DNA of 64,000 nucleotides from Manduca sexta (Eukaryota > Arthropoda > Insecta > Lepidoptera > Sphingidae): positions 11,644,913 to 11,708,912 of the forward strand of contig NC_051131.1 in assembly GCF_014839805.1 (NCBI RefSeq), read 5' to 3'. The position numbers were made by a program, and so were the translations under genes. Under the pieces are notes generated by a model. It had not been told where the DNA came from. It ran no database searches and was given only the letters and a program-made list of their open reading frames with translations. The first letter of the stretch is position 1. Each line of letters begins with the position of its first letter. Positions 48,977-60,699 of this stretch are shown here, in pieces.

Positions 48977-49091
48977 CATTGAAATAAAACTATTTTACGG
49001 ATTTCTATGGCTGCAAAATCTTTGAAAACTCGACAGAAAATTATAATATAAAAAAACGCGATAAAATCCGTAACATAATTTTATTTCAATG
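48977..49091. mobile_element. MITE-A, short internally deleted copy (115 bases)
   Basis: The terminal arms CATTGAAATAAAACTATTTT and AATTTTATTTCAATG are nearly perfect inverses. Most of the core seen in longer copies is missing. It best defines the family's ends. Confidence 0.7.
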
Positions 49092-49554
49092 TCGCAAGTT
49101 ATCTCAAAAAAATTATGGCAAAATCAATTCCATTTGCTTTCAAGGTGACTTAAAAGTAGGTTTAGTTTAAAATGTTGCTCAACGAAAACTTTACAAGAAA
49201 AATTATATTACAAATTCTTAAGTAGAAGCACTTGCTTTAACTAATAAAATGGCATGAACTACGAACAAATACTTTGGTATTACAACTGAAATATGTTTTC
49301 GCAGACTTCAAATAATTTTCTTTCCTCGTTTGAAGTAATTTGCGCAGTAAATTCGATGTAACAACGTTCAAATTGTCACGTAAGTTGACATTATAAGTGT
49401 TCCAAGGGAATGGTAACAAATATCAACGTCGTAGGGCGTTCAAGCAAAACTGTCATTTGGTTCTTACTTTAGCCTGATGACGTATGCCATTATACTTACG
49501 AGTTTAAAAAAACAAGGGACTAGTGCCCGTTGAATGCTTTCGAAAACATACTTT

Positions 49555-49632
49555 ATAACTTCTTCTTCATTTTGTTTTCTTCTCTTTCTTCTTTTTTGGT
49601 TTCTTCTTCTTATTTCTTCCTTTTCACTTTTA
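49555..49632 (+). repeat. Polypyrimidine (CTT-rich) tract
   Basis: About 78 bases that are almost entirely C and T, built from CTTCTT units. The reverse strand encodes a low-complexity K/R/E run, which is not a real protein. Confidence 0.7.
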
Positions 49633-49639
49633 TTATTTT

Positions 49640-51190
49640 TCATTAAAATTATACTGGTGCTCATTTCGTAATAAGGTGAATAAAATTGTAACATATATGC
49701 GGAAACTATAAGCAATATGTATATTTATGTAGTAATGTAATTTAAAGGTACATTCGTCTGTCAGTCTTCGCAAGTAAATTGTTAGTTCTGACAGTAGTAA
49801 GATATAAATACTGAATATTAAAGTATAAGTATATAAATTCATCATTCCTCATACAAGTTTTACCCTCCATACTACAAATATTTTGAGGTGCGTATAAGTA
49901 CGTCAAATATAAACATTCCTTAGAAATGGCCAATAATGTAAGAACAAGAAAAAATATAAGATTGTTCTTAATTCAAATATCTAAAGTGCTAATCGATAAA
50001 CATGCTCAAATTCATTCGAATTATCAATGATGTTACGTGCAATTGTACAACAATTCGACACAAAGAGTGGAAGTGATCGATTACTCATAAACACTGCTAC
50101 ATTGCACCGTTTAAGAACGTTAAAGTAACACGCATGTTTTTACAAAAACAATATCTAACTTAATCGCAAGAGCATAAAGTACAAAATTATTGTTATTCAT
50201 TCTTTGTGCAATCAGCTCTTTTAAATGGGAACAGATTTACTAGAGATATCCATTTCGCCCGGTCATCACACTCGATTGCGGCATGATCCGATGCCAAAGG
50301 AAGCAAAACCCTACAAAATGTTTTAGAATTTTGTAATTACAAATTAATAATATGTAAGTACTATTATATGACTTTGTTCTTTATTTCGAATTTAACTAAA
50401 GGCACTTATAGCATAGAATACCTCGTTTTGTATAAACTTTTCTACTACTAATACAATACTCTGACTAATTATATAATAGAAGGTCCCACTTAATTTTTAA
50501 TTACGTCGGAAAAAATTGGTAAAAATTTAATGCTTCTAAAAATTAGAAAGACAATAATTCGTGGTTGGTTTATTTATCTTTCGGGATTATTATTATCATT
50601 ATAAAAAAATAATGAAAAAATGATTCAAATGGCGTTTATAGATATAACATGGAGTGATAGATTTGAAGTGGACTGTATTTGTAATTTAAAATTTTCCAAA
50701 TTGAAATTTACGTGACAACCATTATGCATTACCGGTCAGAAAAGGGCGAGTGTCGCCGGCGCTTCGTGTTGCAAGCAACGAACTATTACCACTTAATTAA
50801 GATTTTATGTTTGAATTAATATAATCGAATATCGTTCTTCCTTGTTTCTATAATGTTATTAAGTTGTGGAAATCAGTAATTCTCGTTTAGGATGGCCTAT
50901 AATAATATTACGCTACTTGGTTAAAGACCGAACGGTTTAATTATCTTATAGCAACACAAAACTTTTGTACGACCCATTCCAGTTTTCTTGATCTTCATTC
51001 TCAGTGGAAACATAAACTGAATAAATAACTTTTTGAGGCAGTTGTTAAACTTTAAAACTTAAGCACAGTTAGTTAATAAGTAAATGAATCATACTTTGTC
51101 ACAAAACTTTATACAGTATTTTCAATTCAAACCTTAGTAAAATTTTAGTTCAATGTAATATTATTCTTAGGAAAAGGTTTATACACGGGG
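49640..51190. other. AT-rich DNA without recognised features
   Basis: No supported exon or repeat. A small CpG cluster (GAGTGTCGCCGGCGCTTCG) occurs at about 50749. Confidence 0.5.
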
Positions 51191-51203
51191 TGTATAATGA
51201 CTA

Positions 51204-51350
51204 GCCTTTTTTCGAGGCTCCGCCCACGTGAAAAAGTTTTTTCGGAATAAAAATTAGCCTATAAAACTCGGAATTAATGTAGCTTTCTATAAGTAAAAAT
51301 ATTTTCAAAATCGCTTCAGTAGTTCCTGAGATTAACGCGTTCAAACAAAA
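51204..51350 (-). mobile_element. Helitron-like 3' terminal fragment
   Basis: GACTAGCCTTTTTTCGAGGC, CGGAATAAAAATTAGCC and CAGTAGTTCCTGAGATTAAC match 1781-1970 closely. Confidence 0.55.
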
Positions 51351-51769
51351 AAACTCTTTACCTTTATACATTACAATACATATGCCTCGTTTTTTTTAAA
51401 GAAGTTGTCCAAAATTCTATCAGTAAATGAAGACTAATTAATATCTTTATTAATAATTATAATTCCTTTATTTTTATACTTTTTTAAATTTCATTAGCAT
51501 TCACCCAACACCCAACTTTCATTTCATTTCACCGTCTTTCATCAATTTAATAAGATCAACATAAGTGATCACTTTCCAGAGAACCAAAGCTCACCTCCGT
51601 TTCCTAAATTCTATTCCTTTACTTATGATGCAACGCCAAGATTGCTGTTCCTTTCGCTCGTTTACCTATACAATAAAATAATAAAAGTCCAGCAAAAATC
51701 ATTCTAGCGACCGTAAACCGATGCAACGATCCCATCCCACATACTTGGACTACACTTTTCAACTTTTAT

Positions 51770-52020
51770 TTATAAGGCCGCGGCTAAGTGACTCCTCTAC
51801 ACCTGATGTTAAGTGGAGTGAGGTCCAATAGAATGTCGACTAACAAGAGATGATTACCACTTAACAGTCGACATAATTATACCGGCCTGTTGAAACCGGA
51901 TATACACAAAGATATCCCGGAACGCGACACACTTACGTGTGACGATGGCGGATTTTAACACCTTGTGTACGGTGGTCGCTTCCCGGACGGATATAAAATA
52001 TATCCTAACACCATCAAAAC
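51770..52020 (-). repeat. Family E retroelement tail, best copy
   Basis: It contains CACCTGATGTTAAGTGGAGT, GTCGACATAATTATACCGGC, CCCGGAACGCGACACACTTACG and ACACCTTGTGTACGGTGGTC. It is the reference for the four other copies. Confidence 0.7.
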
Positions 52021-52218
52021 CTATACTAAAAAATACAATTTATAACGCAAGTCATATATCATAGGCAAGCGCATCGAGGACTATTTTCCGCTACATGGTT
52101 CAGGCACGGCCCGATGCTCCAAGAACAGCGCAGCCAACCAGCATCGTCTGAAATAGATTGAACATAACTCGCTCGTTCGCGATGCACTCTGTAATGTAGT
52201 GATTTGTATATTCTATGC

Positions 52219-52330
52219 TAGCTTTTGCTTGCGGCTTCGCTTGGGTGAAAGAGTTTTCCACGATAGAAGTCCTACTATATTTTTTTTGAGATTTAAAGTA
52301 GCCTACGTCCTTCCCAGCGCCTTAAACCAT
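52219..52330 (-). mobile_element. Helitron-like 3' terminal fragment
   Basis: GCTAGCTTTTGCTTGCGGC with TTCGCTTGGGTGAAAGAG and AAAGTAGCCTACGTCC. Confidence 0.5.
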
Positions 52331-52609
52331 CTCCTTAAATTTAAATAAGTAATTAAATTACTAAGTTTTAAGGTAACAAACATAAAAATTCACGTCTTAT
52401 TGAAAACCTCCTTTTTAACTCGGTTAAAAAAGGCCAGCTGAATAGAACTACTACTGCTACGATCCAGCCAATACACAATGTAGAAGGACTGTTATGTTGT
52501 GGATATTGTATCCAGTGTACACGGGGCATTTAACAAAACATAATATAATGGCTTAGGTGAGTGGTGTACAATATGTATATAGGTAGTAGGTCCAGTGCTT
52601 TATAATTCA

Positions 52610-52825
52610 AAATTTAATTTATTAGTCGGTGATGTAGTTGTATTACCGTTGCAGTGCTGAAGTCTCGAGTTAAATCACCGAATGGGGCAAAGTGATATTA
52701 GGTTTTTCTACTCAGTATCAACTCAGAATCTGGAATCTGTGCCCCACAATGCTGAAAAGTGGGTGCACTAGTTATGCTCCTGCCTAGCCCTTCGGGGATT
52801 AAAGGCGTGTATGTGTGACCTAATA
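52610..52825 (+). repeat. SINE-3 copy
   Basis: The head GTGATGTAGTTGTATTACCG and TCTCGAGTTAAATCACC (a decayed B box) are followed by TTTTTCTACTCAGTATCAAC, GTGGGTGCACTAG and CTAGCCCTTCGGGGATTAAA. Confidence 0.75.
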
Positions 52826-53099
52826 ATCCAAAATATTCTTATTCCTAATATGACTCGATATTTAGGTCACAGTACCAAACCATTCTATGTAGTTGATTGA
52901 AAATAAACGCAACTTAATAGAACGCCACCATCGATACAACCAATAAATGGGTTTTCCATTGACGGAAATTTTATTCTTAGCCGTCACGGCAACTGATTGA
53001 AAGTTATTCGCAAAGCTTACAGTCATTTTAGTTCTGTTCATGTCTATTGTATACTTATTAATTATATTTAGAGCCTTTGGTGGCTTTTACCTAATCGTG

Positions 53100-53165
53100 T
53101 TTTGCGAGCATTTGCTGGCGACGCCGCCCGCGTATAAGAGTTTTTTCATTACAACAATCCTAATA
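53100..53165 (-). mobile_element. Helitron-like short remnant
   Basis: GCATTTGCTGGCGACGCCGCCCGCG plus GTATAAGAGTTTTTTC only. Confidence 0.4.
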
Positions 53166-53389
53166 ATAAAATCTTTCTTTTTAAATGCTGAATAGGCACT
53201 TATTAACGTTTCCCAAAATAACTCTTTGACCCATTGTTCCGTACTTTTATTAAATTCAATATACTAGCACAATTTTACGATTAAAATATTTCTAATAAAA
53301 CGAATGGATCTGTATCTGCCACAAAATCCGATCGCACCTTAAGCAGCTACAAGTGCTACCCCCTCGAACGTGCATTACGCACTTCCTAT

Positions 53390-53830
53390 TTATAACGCAA
53401 CGTAGTTTGGTGCGCGCTGTGTCTTATATTTAAAATTAGCTAAAATCGAAGAAGGAAGACCAGTGATAGTGCGGTGTATTAATGTAACGGCAGCCAGCAT
53501 CCTATGACCATTCACCAGTACTGGGTACCCAGGGAAACGAGCGGTGCTGCGAGTGCAGGTGAATGGTAAATACAGTCCACACATTACCAAACATCGGAGG
53601 TCTAATAGTTTTCCCAAACACCAATAGAAACATTTAATTCGATTAAAAACATCATCGTAAAAAAAAAGTCGTATATCCCAATGCACTTGTAGTAACGAGT
53701 TTTCCATGACATCTGCCCGGGCCCTCTGCATTGTACAAATAAAGGTATTTCGCATGCGTACGCATAGCACCGCCGCGCCGCGCCGCGTCGGGTGCAAATA
53801 GCGCAATTGGGCCGCACAATGCTTTGGCAT
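53390..53830. promoter_or_regulatory. CpG-rich stretch with open frame, function unclear
   Basis: Base composition rises sharply, with a GCCGCGCCGCGCCGCGTCG run near 53771. The minus strand is open for 146 codons, but the translation shows no domain and two other minus frames are open over part of it, as expected in GC-rich DNA. A TTTATAACG lies at its left edge. It could be a promoter or first exon. Confidence 0.3.
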
Positions 53831-54644
53831 AGGTTGGCATCCAGCGAATTATCTGAGTGTAATTCTACAATTATAATCAATGCATTGGCAGATGCTAACA
53901 TCAGTTCATAGGTTTTAGATTTTTATAGAAATACCGACAAATGGATAACTTGGTGCTTAACCCCTTCTGACGCATGAGCGGACAACTAACTATAGTGCCT
54001 ACATTGATATCTAAACACACTCAAACAAAATATGGTGTGCGTCTTCTCTAACTTCACAATCGAAGCAATTTGAGGAGTCTGTCACCACGAGATTTTTAAA
54101 ACATATTTGTCGAATATATCCAGAGCGGAAAAGTAATAATTGAGAACAAATAACTTTTCTTGCAGAAAACAAACGTACCTGGTCAATTCTATATATTCAC
54201 TGTAATTGTTTATGCGTCCTTAATTATAACGTACGTATTATAGTTTTAAAATAGCGCTTCCAATTCTGTGGAGTGCAAGCATGACGCCACAGGCTCATGC
54301 TCACAGCCGGAAAATTGACAGGCCTAGATTGCCTATTCACTTTTTTCGAATCATAAAAATGCTGAATTTAACGCAATTTACACTACATTTTATTAAAATG
54401 CAAAATGGTAATTTTATTTCCATTTTAATATTGAAAATATTGCTGCAATTTTCCTACAATTTATATGAGATTCGCATACATCATCAATTTTACAATCAAA
54501 AACACGTCACAGTTGACGACAGTGTGCTGTCAATGTGTCAAGTTATCAATAATGGTCAGTCTTGTGTTAGTATTTTCAGAGAGGCTTTACGATGTCGATA
54601 TTAAGGATTCAGTAACTATAGGTATGCGTATGTTATTATTAAAT

Positions 54645-54800
54645 ACTATCTTTGCTCGCGGCTCCGCCCGCCTTTATAAAGTTTTTCCGGAATAAATTGG
54701 AGTCTTTTTTTACATTAGACCTCTAGCAATAAATCAGTCACACTGCATTCAATTCCATGCAGCAGTTTTTGCGTGATATATGTACGAACATACAAACAAA
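54645..54800 (-). mobile_element. Helitron-like terminal fragment
   Basis: TTTGCTCGCGGCTCCGCCCGCC, CCGGAATAAATTGGAG and CTCTAGCAATAAATCAG are similar to 25985-26195. Confidence 0.5.
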
Positions 54801-54944
54801 AATTCTAAAAAGATTCAATATCTATTATTTACAGACAATGGTCTGTTACAATATAATTACATGAAAAAAGATTAAACCAACTAATCGTACATAACACAAA
54901 TTATAAAATTAATAATATATTTAGTATGTAGTAACACTGCAGGG

Positions 54945-55155
54945 ATAGTTCCGTGCAGCTATCTTAGTGCAACAAGATACCCCGGGGCCGTCCCGTATGC
55001 GTCGAAGAAGGCCACCGCGGCTTTTGTGTAGTATGTCGGCACTCGGTGTTGGGCATAAGTGGAGGCAGGGACTCAATCTATCTCTCGGATCGCTCTCTCA
55101 GATGGTACAATACTCCCAAGTGTCGACATTGGGCCGTAAGACCCGTGAAACCAAC
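54945..55155. other. GC-richer stretch, probable transposon remnant
   Basis: CCCCGGGGCCGTCCCGTATG and GGAGGCAGGGACTCAATC differ in composition from neighbours. A 76-codon frame is not recognisable. It directly precedes the dispersed repeat at 55155. Confidence 0.3.
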
Positions 55156-55290
55156 ATAACTATTCAACTCGTAATTTATGTAAAATCTAATTATTAGAAC
55201 GATTTGCAAACCGCATTTAGGCATATTATTAGTACTTATATGTTACGTCGGGTACTCTTTCGGAAAATATTCACCTTAGCCATAGTATAC
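55155..55290 (+). repeat. Dispersed repeat, partner of 30160-30345
   Basis: CTCGTAATTTATGTAAAATC, TTAGAACGATTTGC, GGCATATTATTAGTACTTAT and ATGTTACGTCGG match in order and orientation. Confidence 0.55.
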
Positions 55291-55362
55291 ATATTAACAT
55301 CACTCTTATTTGCTTTAAATGAATTATAGAAACTAATTACAATTTAATTCATGCTTAACAGT

Positions 55363-55757
55363 TAAATTAAACTATTTTACGAATTTTATCGCGGTTTTAA
55401 TATTTTACTTTTCTCCCGACTTTTAACTTAAGAAATCATAATTCTTAACAGTACTAATAGGTCACATTATTTAAAAATGAAATTATTGTCTTGAAAAATG
55501 AAACCATTTTTTTTTTCATTGAATACCATGTGAGATTAATTTTAAATCTGCCAGAATCACCCGTCAATAGCCGACAAAGCCACCGCAACTGGGATGACCA
55601 CGCTGGACACGGTAACTATTATTTTTCTCAGTGATAAGTCAGCCTGTATACCAAGTGTACGAAGTTAAAAATAAATAAATAAATAAGGTATCGGTAATGC
55701 CGGGAGAAAATTATAATAAAAAAAACGTGATAAAATTCGTAAGATAGTTTTATTTCA
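55363..55757. mobile_element. MITE-A pair of arms around unrelated DNA
   Basis: The left AAACTATTTTACGAATTTTA...TTTCTCCCGAC and the right GGGAGAAAATTATAATA...GATAGTTTTATTT are inverted. The core is not the usual one and includes an (AAAT)n run at about 55667-55686. Confidence 0.55.
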
Positions 55758-56128
55758 AAGTATTGGTGTTGGAATTGTTTGTCTACGGTATGACAGCTGA
55801 TTTGATAAAGATCTGTCTATTTTACGTCGCATTTATACCCGCTTTTGCACTTCTGTAAGCCAGGGTCAAAAGTTTCATTTACATGTTATTTAGCGTCTGG
55901 TAATATTAAACTTAACTAAAAGGATTATATACCCAAAGCATAATTGTATTTCAACCTAGCTACATGAATAATAGTTATCCACAGTGAAACCAAATTGTTT
56001 ACTTACAAATAGCTGCCAATACATAAGACTCAAATTCACGTAACCAAAAGAGAACAATTATGTGAAGAAAGGTATATTTGAAAACCTCAAGTGATTTCAC
56101 ATAAAACTGCAACTAATCCTGTAATCAG

Positions 56129-56809
56129 CAGTGGCGAAGGGTGAAAATTTTCAAAAGGTAACCCGAGGAAATATTTTTTTCTACAGTTAACATGTAATAC
56201 GCTGTTCACAATAAATTAAAATCAATAAAATATTATAATACATAATAATTTCCTTCTAACATAAACATTATTTCTAAACTCTAAATTTAACAAATAATCA
56301 CATATTTTGAACATAGGTACTTATTTAAAAGAGCCCAACAAAAATTAATAAAGCACACTATACACAAACACTAATATTATACATTCTAAATTTTTAAAAA
56401 ATTTCGCGCCAATGGCCCAACATGAAGCCGCAAATTCCCGGGTTACCCTGAAGTACTAGACGTCTACAGACACGCACGCACACATGTATTTTTACGTCAC
56501 TTCCAAGAGATTAGAGAAAGACACCGCGCTGCGTGTGAAAGAGACAACAATATCGCGAGAGAAGCTATGCGCGGCCGGGTTCACTTCGAACACTATAAGG
56601 CGCGAGCACTGCGCGCGAGTTACGATTTAACGAATTGATAATATGAACTATGTACCGTAATCGTTGAAGTATTGATTTAATGAAATAAGTATAGGATGAC
56701 TTGTTTGAATACACTATTATTATATAGTTATGTTTATCATTTATTATTTTAAGTTAATTTACAAAAGGTAACCCGGTAGGAATCGGCTTGTATGGACGCT
56801 TCGCCACTG
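56129..56809. mobile_element. Non-autonomous hAT-type transposon, 681 bases
   Basis: The inverted termini are CAGTGGCGAAG (56129-56139) and CTTCGCCACTG (56799-56809). They are flanked by the identical 8-base GTAATCAG (56121-56128 and 56810-56817). Eight-base duplications and CAGTGGCG-like ends are the hAT signature. CAAAAGGTAACCCG appears near both ends in direct, not inverted, orientation. The interior has a CpG-rich block (about 56500-56625) and no transposase. Confidence 0.85.
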
Positions 56810-57049
56810 GTAATCAGATGTCCGAATCAGATGAAAGTCCTGCGAAATCCCGATCGTAATGCCACCCTTTCAGCACCGGACAGTGCGTCGTCGGCCATTG
56901 CGTACCCTTGATTGCTTTTTGTCCGGAAACAGCCAATTTGTTTTCTATTTACACACAAACTATGCCGCTGACTGTTGCGGTTGTCCGATAAAACTTAATT
57001 TCACCATCGCAAAGGTATTTTTGTGTAAATTAATTTTATGACATAGGTC

Positions 57050-57215
57050 TTTAGGTTCAATTTTAAGTACTTGTATGTAAATGTTTCAATGGCAATTCTT
57101 GGAGGAGGCCTTCACCTGAGAAGGGTTCCTGATATTCTAACTTAAGGGCTAAGCTACTACTAAGTATTGTAAAGTTAGCATCAATTTCATGTAATGTATC
57201 AGGAAATAAAAGGCT
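57050..57215 (+). repeat. LINE 3' end remnant
   Basis: TTGGAGGAGGCCTTCACCTG and GGAAATAAAAGGC resemble the 3' end of common lepidopteran non-LTR elements. No coding part is present. Confidence 0.45.
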
Positions 57216-57805
57216 TTTTTATTTTTTATTTTTATTAATTATGTAAATGTGTATTTTATGAGAGCTACATGTCGATGTGTGTGTATATGTGATGCTAATG
57301 TAATAATAAATGCTGTGTCGGTAGCAGATGAAGCTACGAGTAATAACCAAACTCACATTTAACCATGATAGAAGTCAAGTTAGAAATGTCTGCGCGGCTC
57401 CTATAAATTCAACAAGTACTTATACAACTGTGATATCGTTCTATATCTTTAACCTCGTGATATACGATTCTAGTCATGTCACTCGACTGACAAATGGTGT
57501 CAGAACCTCAGAAGGTTGACGCGACACGCACGGCTCACCAAATATTCCGTTTATGTAACGTGTTGACAGATCCTCTCATTGCTGATCCCTCCGGTCCGCG
57601 ACTATTTCAGTAAATCGCTCCGGACAAACTGGAGAATAGTGATGTCCGCTTGAGAAGAACTTTTGTATTTATATTTCCCGCGTAAATCCCGACCTAAGAG
57701 ATTTTTTCAACCACGCGACCTCTTCAACATTTATCGTTATATTTCAATTAATTTACATAAAACCGTAATTTACTATAAGTCTAAACCTTCCTCAAAAAAT
57801 GCATA

Positions 57806-57822
57806 TTTTTTTTTTTTTTTAA
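57806..57822 (+). repeat. Poly-T run
   Basis: About 16 T, possibly the reversed A tail of a retroelement. Confidence 0.7.
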
Positions 57823-57859
57823 AACCGTACGAAAATCCGTTCAGTAGAATTCGAGAAAA

Positions 57860-57985
57860 TCGATCTCATACCCACACTAGGACAGCGTTATGGGCTAAAG
57901 CCTAATCCCGCTTAGTATTAGAGGAGTCCCGTGGCCATCAGTTAGATACTATAGTATATAGAGCTGATATTATTATTATTATTTA
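57860..57985 (+). repeat. SINE-1 3' fragment
   Basis: CACTAGGACAGCGTTATGGG, GCCTAATCCCGCTTAGTA and GAGCTGATATTATTATTATT match. The copy is diverged and lacks a head. Confidence 0.65.
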
Positions 57986-58447
57986 TAAAGCCAAAAATTA
58001 AACAACTGTCACTAATCAATTAATTTACGACCATGATACCCGTTGTAGAGTTACAACCGTATCCAATTACTATAAATACAATGTTTTATGTCTGTTTGTG
58101 AATAAATAAATCAATCATTCAAATATATCGCTAATAACAGCAAACAGTTATCGGTTTGCTAAATTGGAAATAGTTAACGAGCCGTCGGATTTCCCGCGAG
58201 TAAGCGAACAAAACAGTGCTCTATTTATTCGTACATTACATAGATTTGCATGTGTATTGCAAATGTTTTGTATCTACGAATGCGATTATGTCATGTTTGT
58301 AATTGGTTCATCGTCCAAAATTTGATTAGCGTAACCATCACGGAGGACTCCATAAACAATGCTATTTGTAACAATTTATCGATAAACGCTAGTGTCTTGT
58401 TTCTCTGTCATTTATTATGCCGTTAGAAAGAATGTGACGACATAAAA

Positions 58448-58890
58448 TCCTACTAATATTATAATTGCGAAAGTTTGTGAGGATGGATGTATGTATGTTC
58501 TTCTTTCAAGAAAAACTATTGAACGAATTTGGATGAAACTTTACAGTAATATTGGTTATACATCAGAACAAAACATAGGCTACAATTTATAATGATTTTG
58601 TGTAATGTGGTCATAATATAACGATACATATCAAGCAAGTTGGAAAAAAAATGCCATCTTGGCGTACGCTGCCTAAACCGTTGGAGTTAGACAAAGATGA
58701 TGTACCGTAGGATTGTTTGTCTTAAATAGTTCTAAATTAAAGTCCGCGACCGCATACATCTACCTTTTATGTGGAAACCACTATGACCAAAGTAGTAAGC
58801 CATAATTATAATTAAATCAGAAACTTTTTTTAACGGGACTTTTATCCCGGATTACTCCTTCACGTGGGCGAAGTCGCGAGCAAAAGCTAG
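58448..58890 (+). mobile_element. Non-autonomous Helitron, near-complete (443 bases)
   Basis: It starts with TC (TCCTACTAATATTATAATTG) after an A. It ends with CTAG (58887-58890) before a T, the A^T insertion habit of Helitrons. A short hairpin, CGTGG/TCGCG with wobble pairs at 58863-58878, precedes the end by nine bases. No terminal inverted repeat, target duplication or Rep/helicase coding is seen. Confidence 0.7.
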
Positions 58891-59305
58891 TATTTATTAT
58901 AATTCGATCGAAGACAATCCGCCTATGTTTAAAAAACGGCTCGCTTCATCTTCTTCTGATCCAAGACATTCCCAGTTTTACTAAAATGACATAAAATGAA
59001 ATTACGAATCATACTGATCAGGGTCCAAATTCACAGTTCAGTTCTGTAGGGTTGCTCCCTGCACGATTTATTGCCCATTCAAGTTTATGAGCGAGTACAC
59101 GCGCCAACCCTGGGAGTAAACACCTTATTGTTTTATGTCGGGAAAGCGTCCAATTTGTCTAACCGGTCGCCGCCGCCTTTTTTATCTGAACGGATGATGT
59201 ACTGTAAATTTTTTCCATACGAAAAAGTTTGCTAGATGGCTGTGCGGGTGTTTTAAAGATAAGGTTTTGTTTGCAAAATGAAATGAACAGACCGAATATG
59301 ATTAA

Positions 59306-59480
59306 TCTTACTAATATGAAAAAAACGATTTTTTTGGACGTTTGTATGTTTGAGTTTTGCCTTAGACGTAAACTTTAAACAGCTGAACGGATATCGATGA
59401 AATTTGGGAGACGAGCAGACCTTGTGCTGGATTAACACGTAGACTTTTTATCCCGTAATTTACTACTATGGGAAGTAATA
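59306..59480 (+). mobile_element. Helitron-like 5' end fragment
   Basis: It starts TCTTACTAATATGAAAAAAA, then has TTGGACGTTTGTATGTTTGA, GCTGAACGGATATCGATGAA and TTTTTATCCCG. The 3' end is lost. Confidence 0.45.
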
Positions 59481-59689
59481 TAATGTTAAGCCATGAATCG
59501 CTTTAGTGTTTTAGAGACTTGTAGCAGGAAATGTTATTCATACGGACCTAGTAAGTAATATTTACTGCGTATCATGGTTATAAACAAATAACCTCTCTGA
59601 ATGGCGAAATCAATGGATATTAACTGTTTATAAATATTTAGTACGGGTTGGGAGTGCAAATAGCCCAACCACTGAGATTTTACAACTTC

Positions 59690-60130
59690 ACGAATTCAGT
59701 TACAGTAGTCACAAGCGCACACCTCAGGGGAGGTTCGGGCCAGGCGATACTCTGGGTGCTGTCTATAGGCGATGCGGCAGGATGAGGTGCGTGGATCGGC
59801 GAGGGGAAGTAAAAAGGGGGAATTAGAAAAAAAATAGATATTTGGAACATGAAAAAACGAAACACAGTCGTATGCCCGTTTCAAACAATCGGAGTACATC
59901 AAGGGGTTCCAGGCGGGCGGCAAGGGGCCGTCTGCCGTTAGCGTATGCGAAGACCCCGGGGATGGACGGCAGCTTGGAAGGTGGGCCTCCCACTGTCGTC
60001 GCTGAAAGCGTTCTTCGGTATGCGGGGGCTCCCCGCCATGGCAGACGGGCCGTACCAGGTGGCACCGCGCAAGGACGACTGCAGATGACAACTTAGACAC
60101 TTCCGTTAGAGGAAGCCCGCCGCCATTCTA
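59690..60130. other. GC-rich block, probable retroelement remnant
   Basis: The block is markedly GC-richer than its flanks (GGGGCTCCCCGCCATGGCAG, CACCGCGCAAGGACGAC). Long frames are open on both strands, which is a composition effect. No reverse-transcriptase motif was found. An ancient LINE fragment or a CpG promoter are both possible. Confidence 0.3.
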
Positions 60131-60699
60131 AATGCGCCGAAAAGAGCCAAAGTTTTAGTTGGTATGACCAGTATTAAATCCAAGAGGCTGCATGTACTAA
60201 GATACAAAGATCGGATAAATAATTCTACTCAGAGCACAACCTCAGCCATAGCTCACGTTGAGGAGACCCCAAGCAGCTCAACGAACTACATCAACAAATA
60301 CCAAATATTTACAGACGATTTCTAAATTAACCTGCCTATAACCAATCTTCGAATCTCAAAGGTATTCTGAATTTCAATCAAAATTAGTCAAGCGTATCAT
60401 GAGCCGATAGACGCATTATCGTACATACTGTATTAGGATTAATTCATCATCTGACCGGCGCATATGCAATTGAACAGTTAATGAGCGCCATTGAGTTCAG
60501 TAAAGTACTAAACGTTGTTTTATCTCGGCCTGATATTAGCGTTCAGTGATGGTATACGGCTAGTTTAATGTTTATGAGGTCTATGTCTGATTTTTTTGTG
60601 TCGATCCTACTCAATAAGTGGCTACATGACACCTAAAGAACAGAGTCCTTCATATTATATAATGTAGAATAAAGGAAGACGTAGAGTCTCTTGACCGAC

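Noticed and set aside
49464..49715. K/R/E-rich minus frame
   Set aside because: It is the translation of a CTT-type polypyrimidine tract.
53390..53830. 146-codon minus frame as a protein gene
   Set aside because: Two further minus frames overlap part of it and the translation shows no recognisable motif. It was kept only as a CpG-rich block.
53961..53990. piggyBac-like terminus (TTAACCCCTTCTGACGC)
   Set aside because: No matching inverted end with a second TTAA was found nearby.
59696..60100. 134-codon minus-strand frame, with frames open on both strands
   Set aside because: The block is GC-rich, so stops are rare in every frame. No domain, start context or splice site stands out; a repeat remnant fits better.
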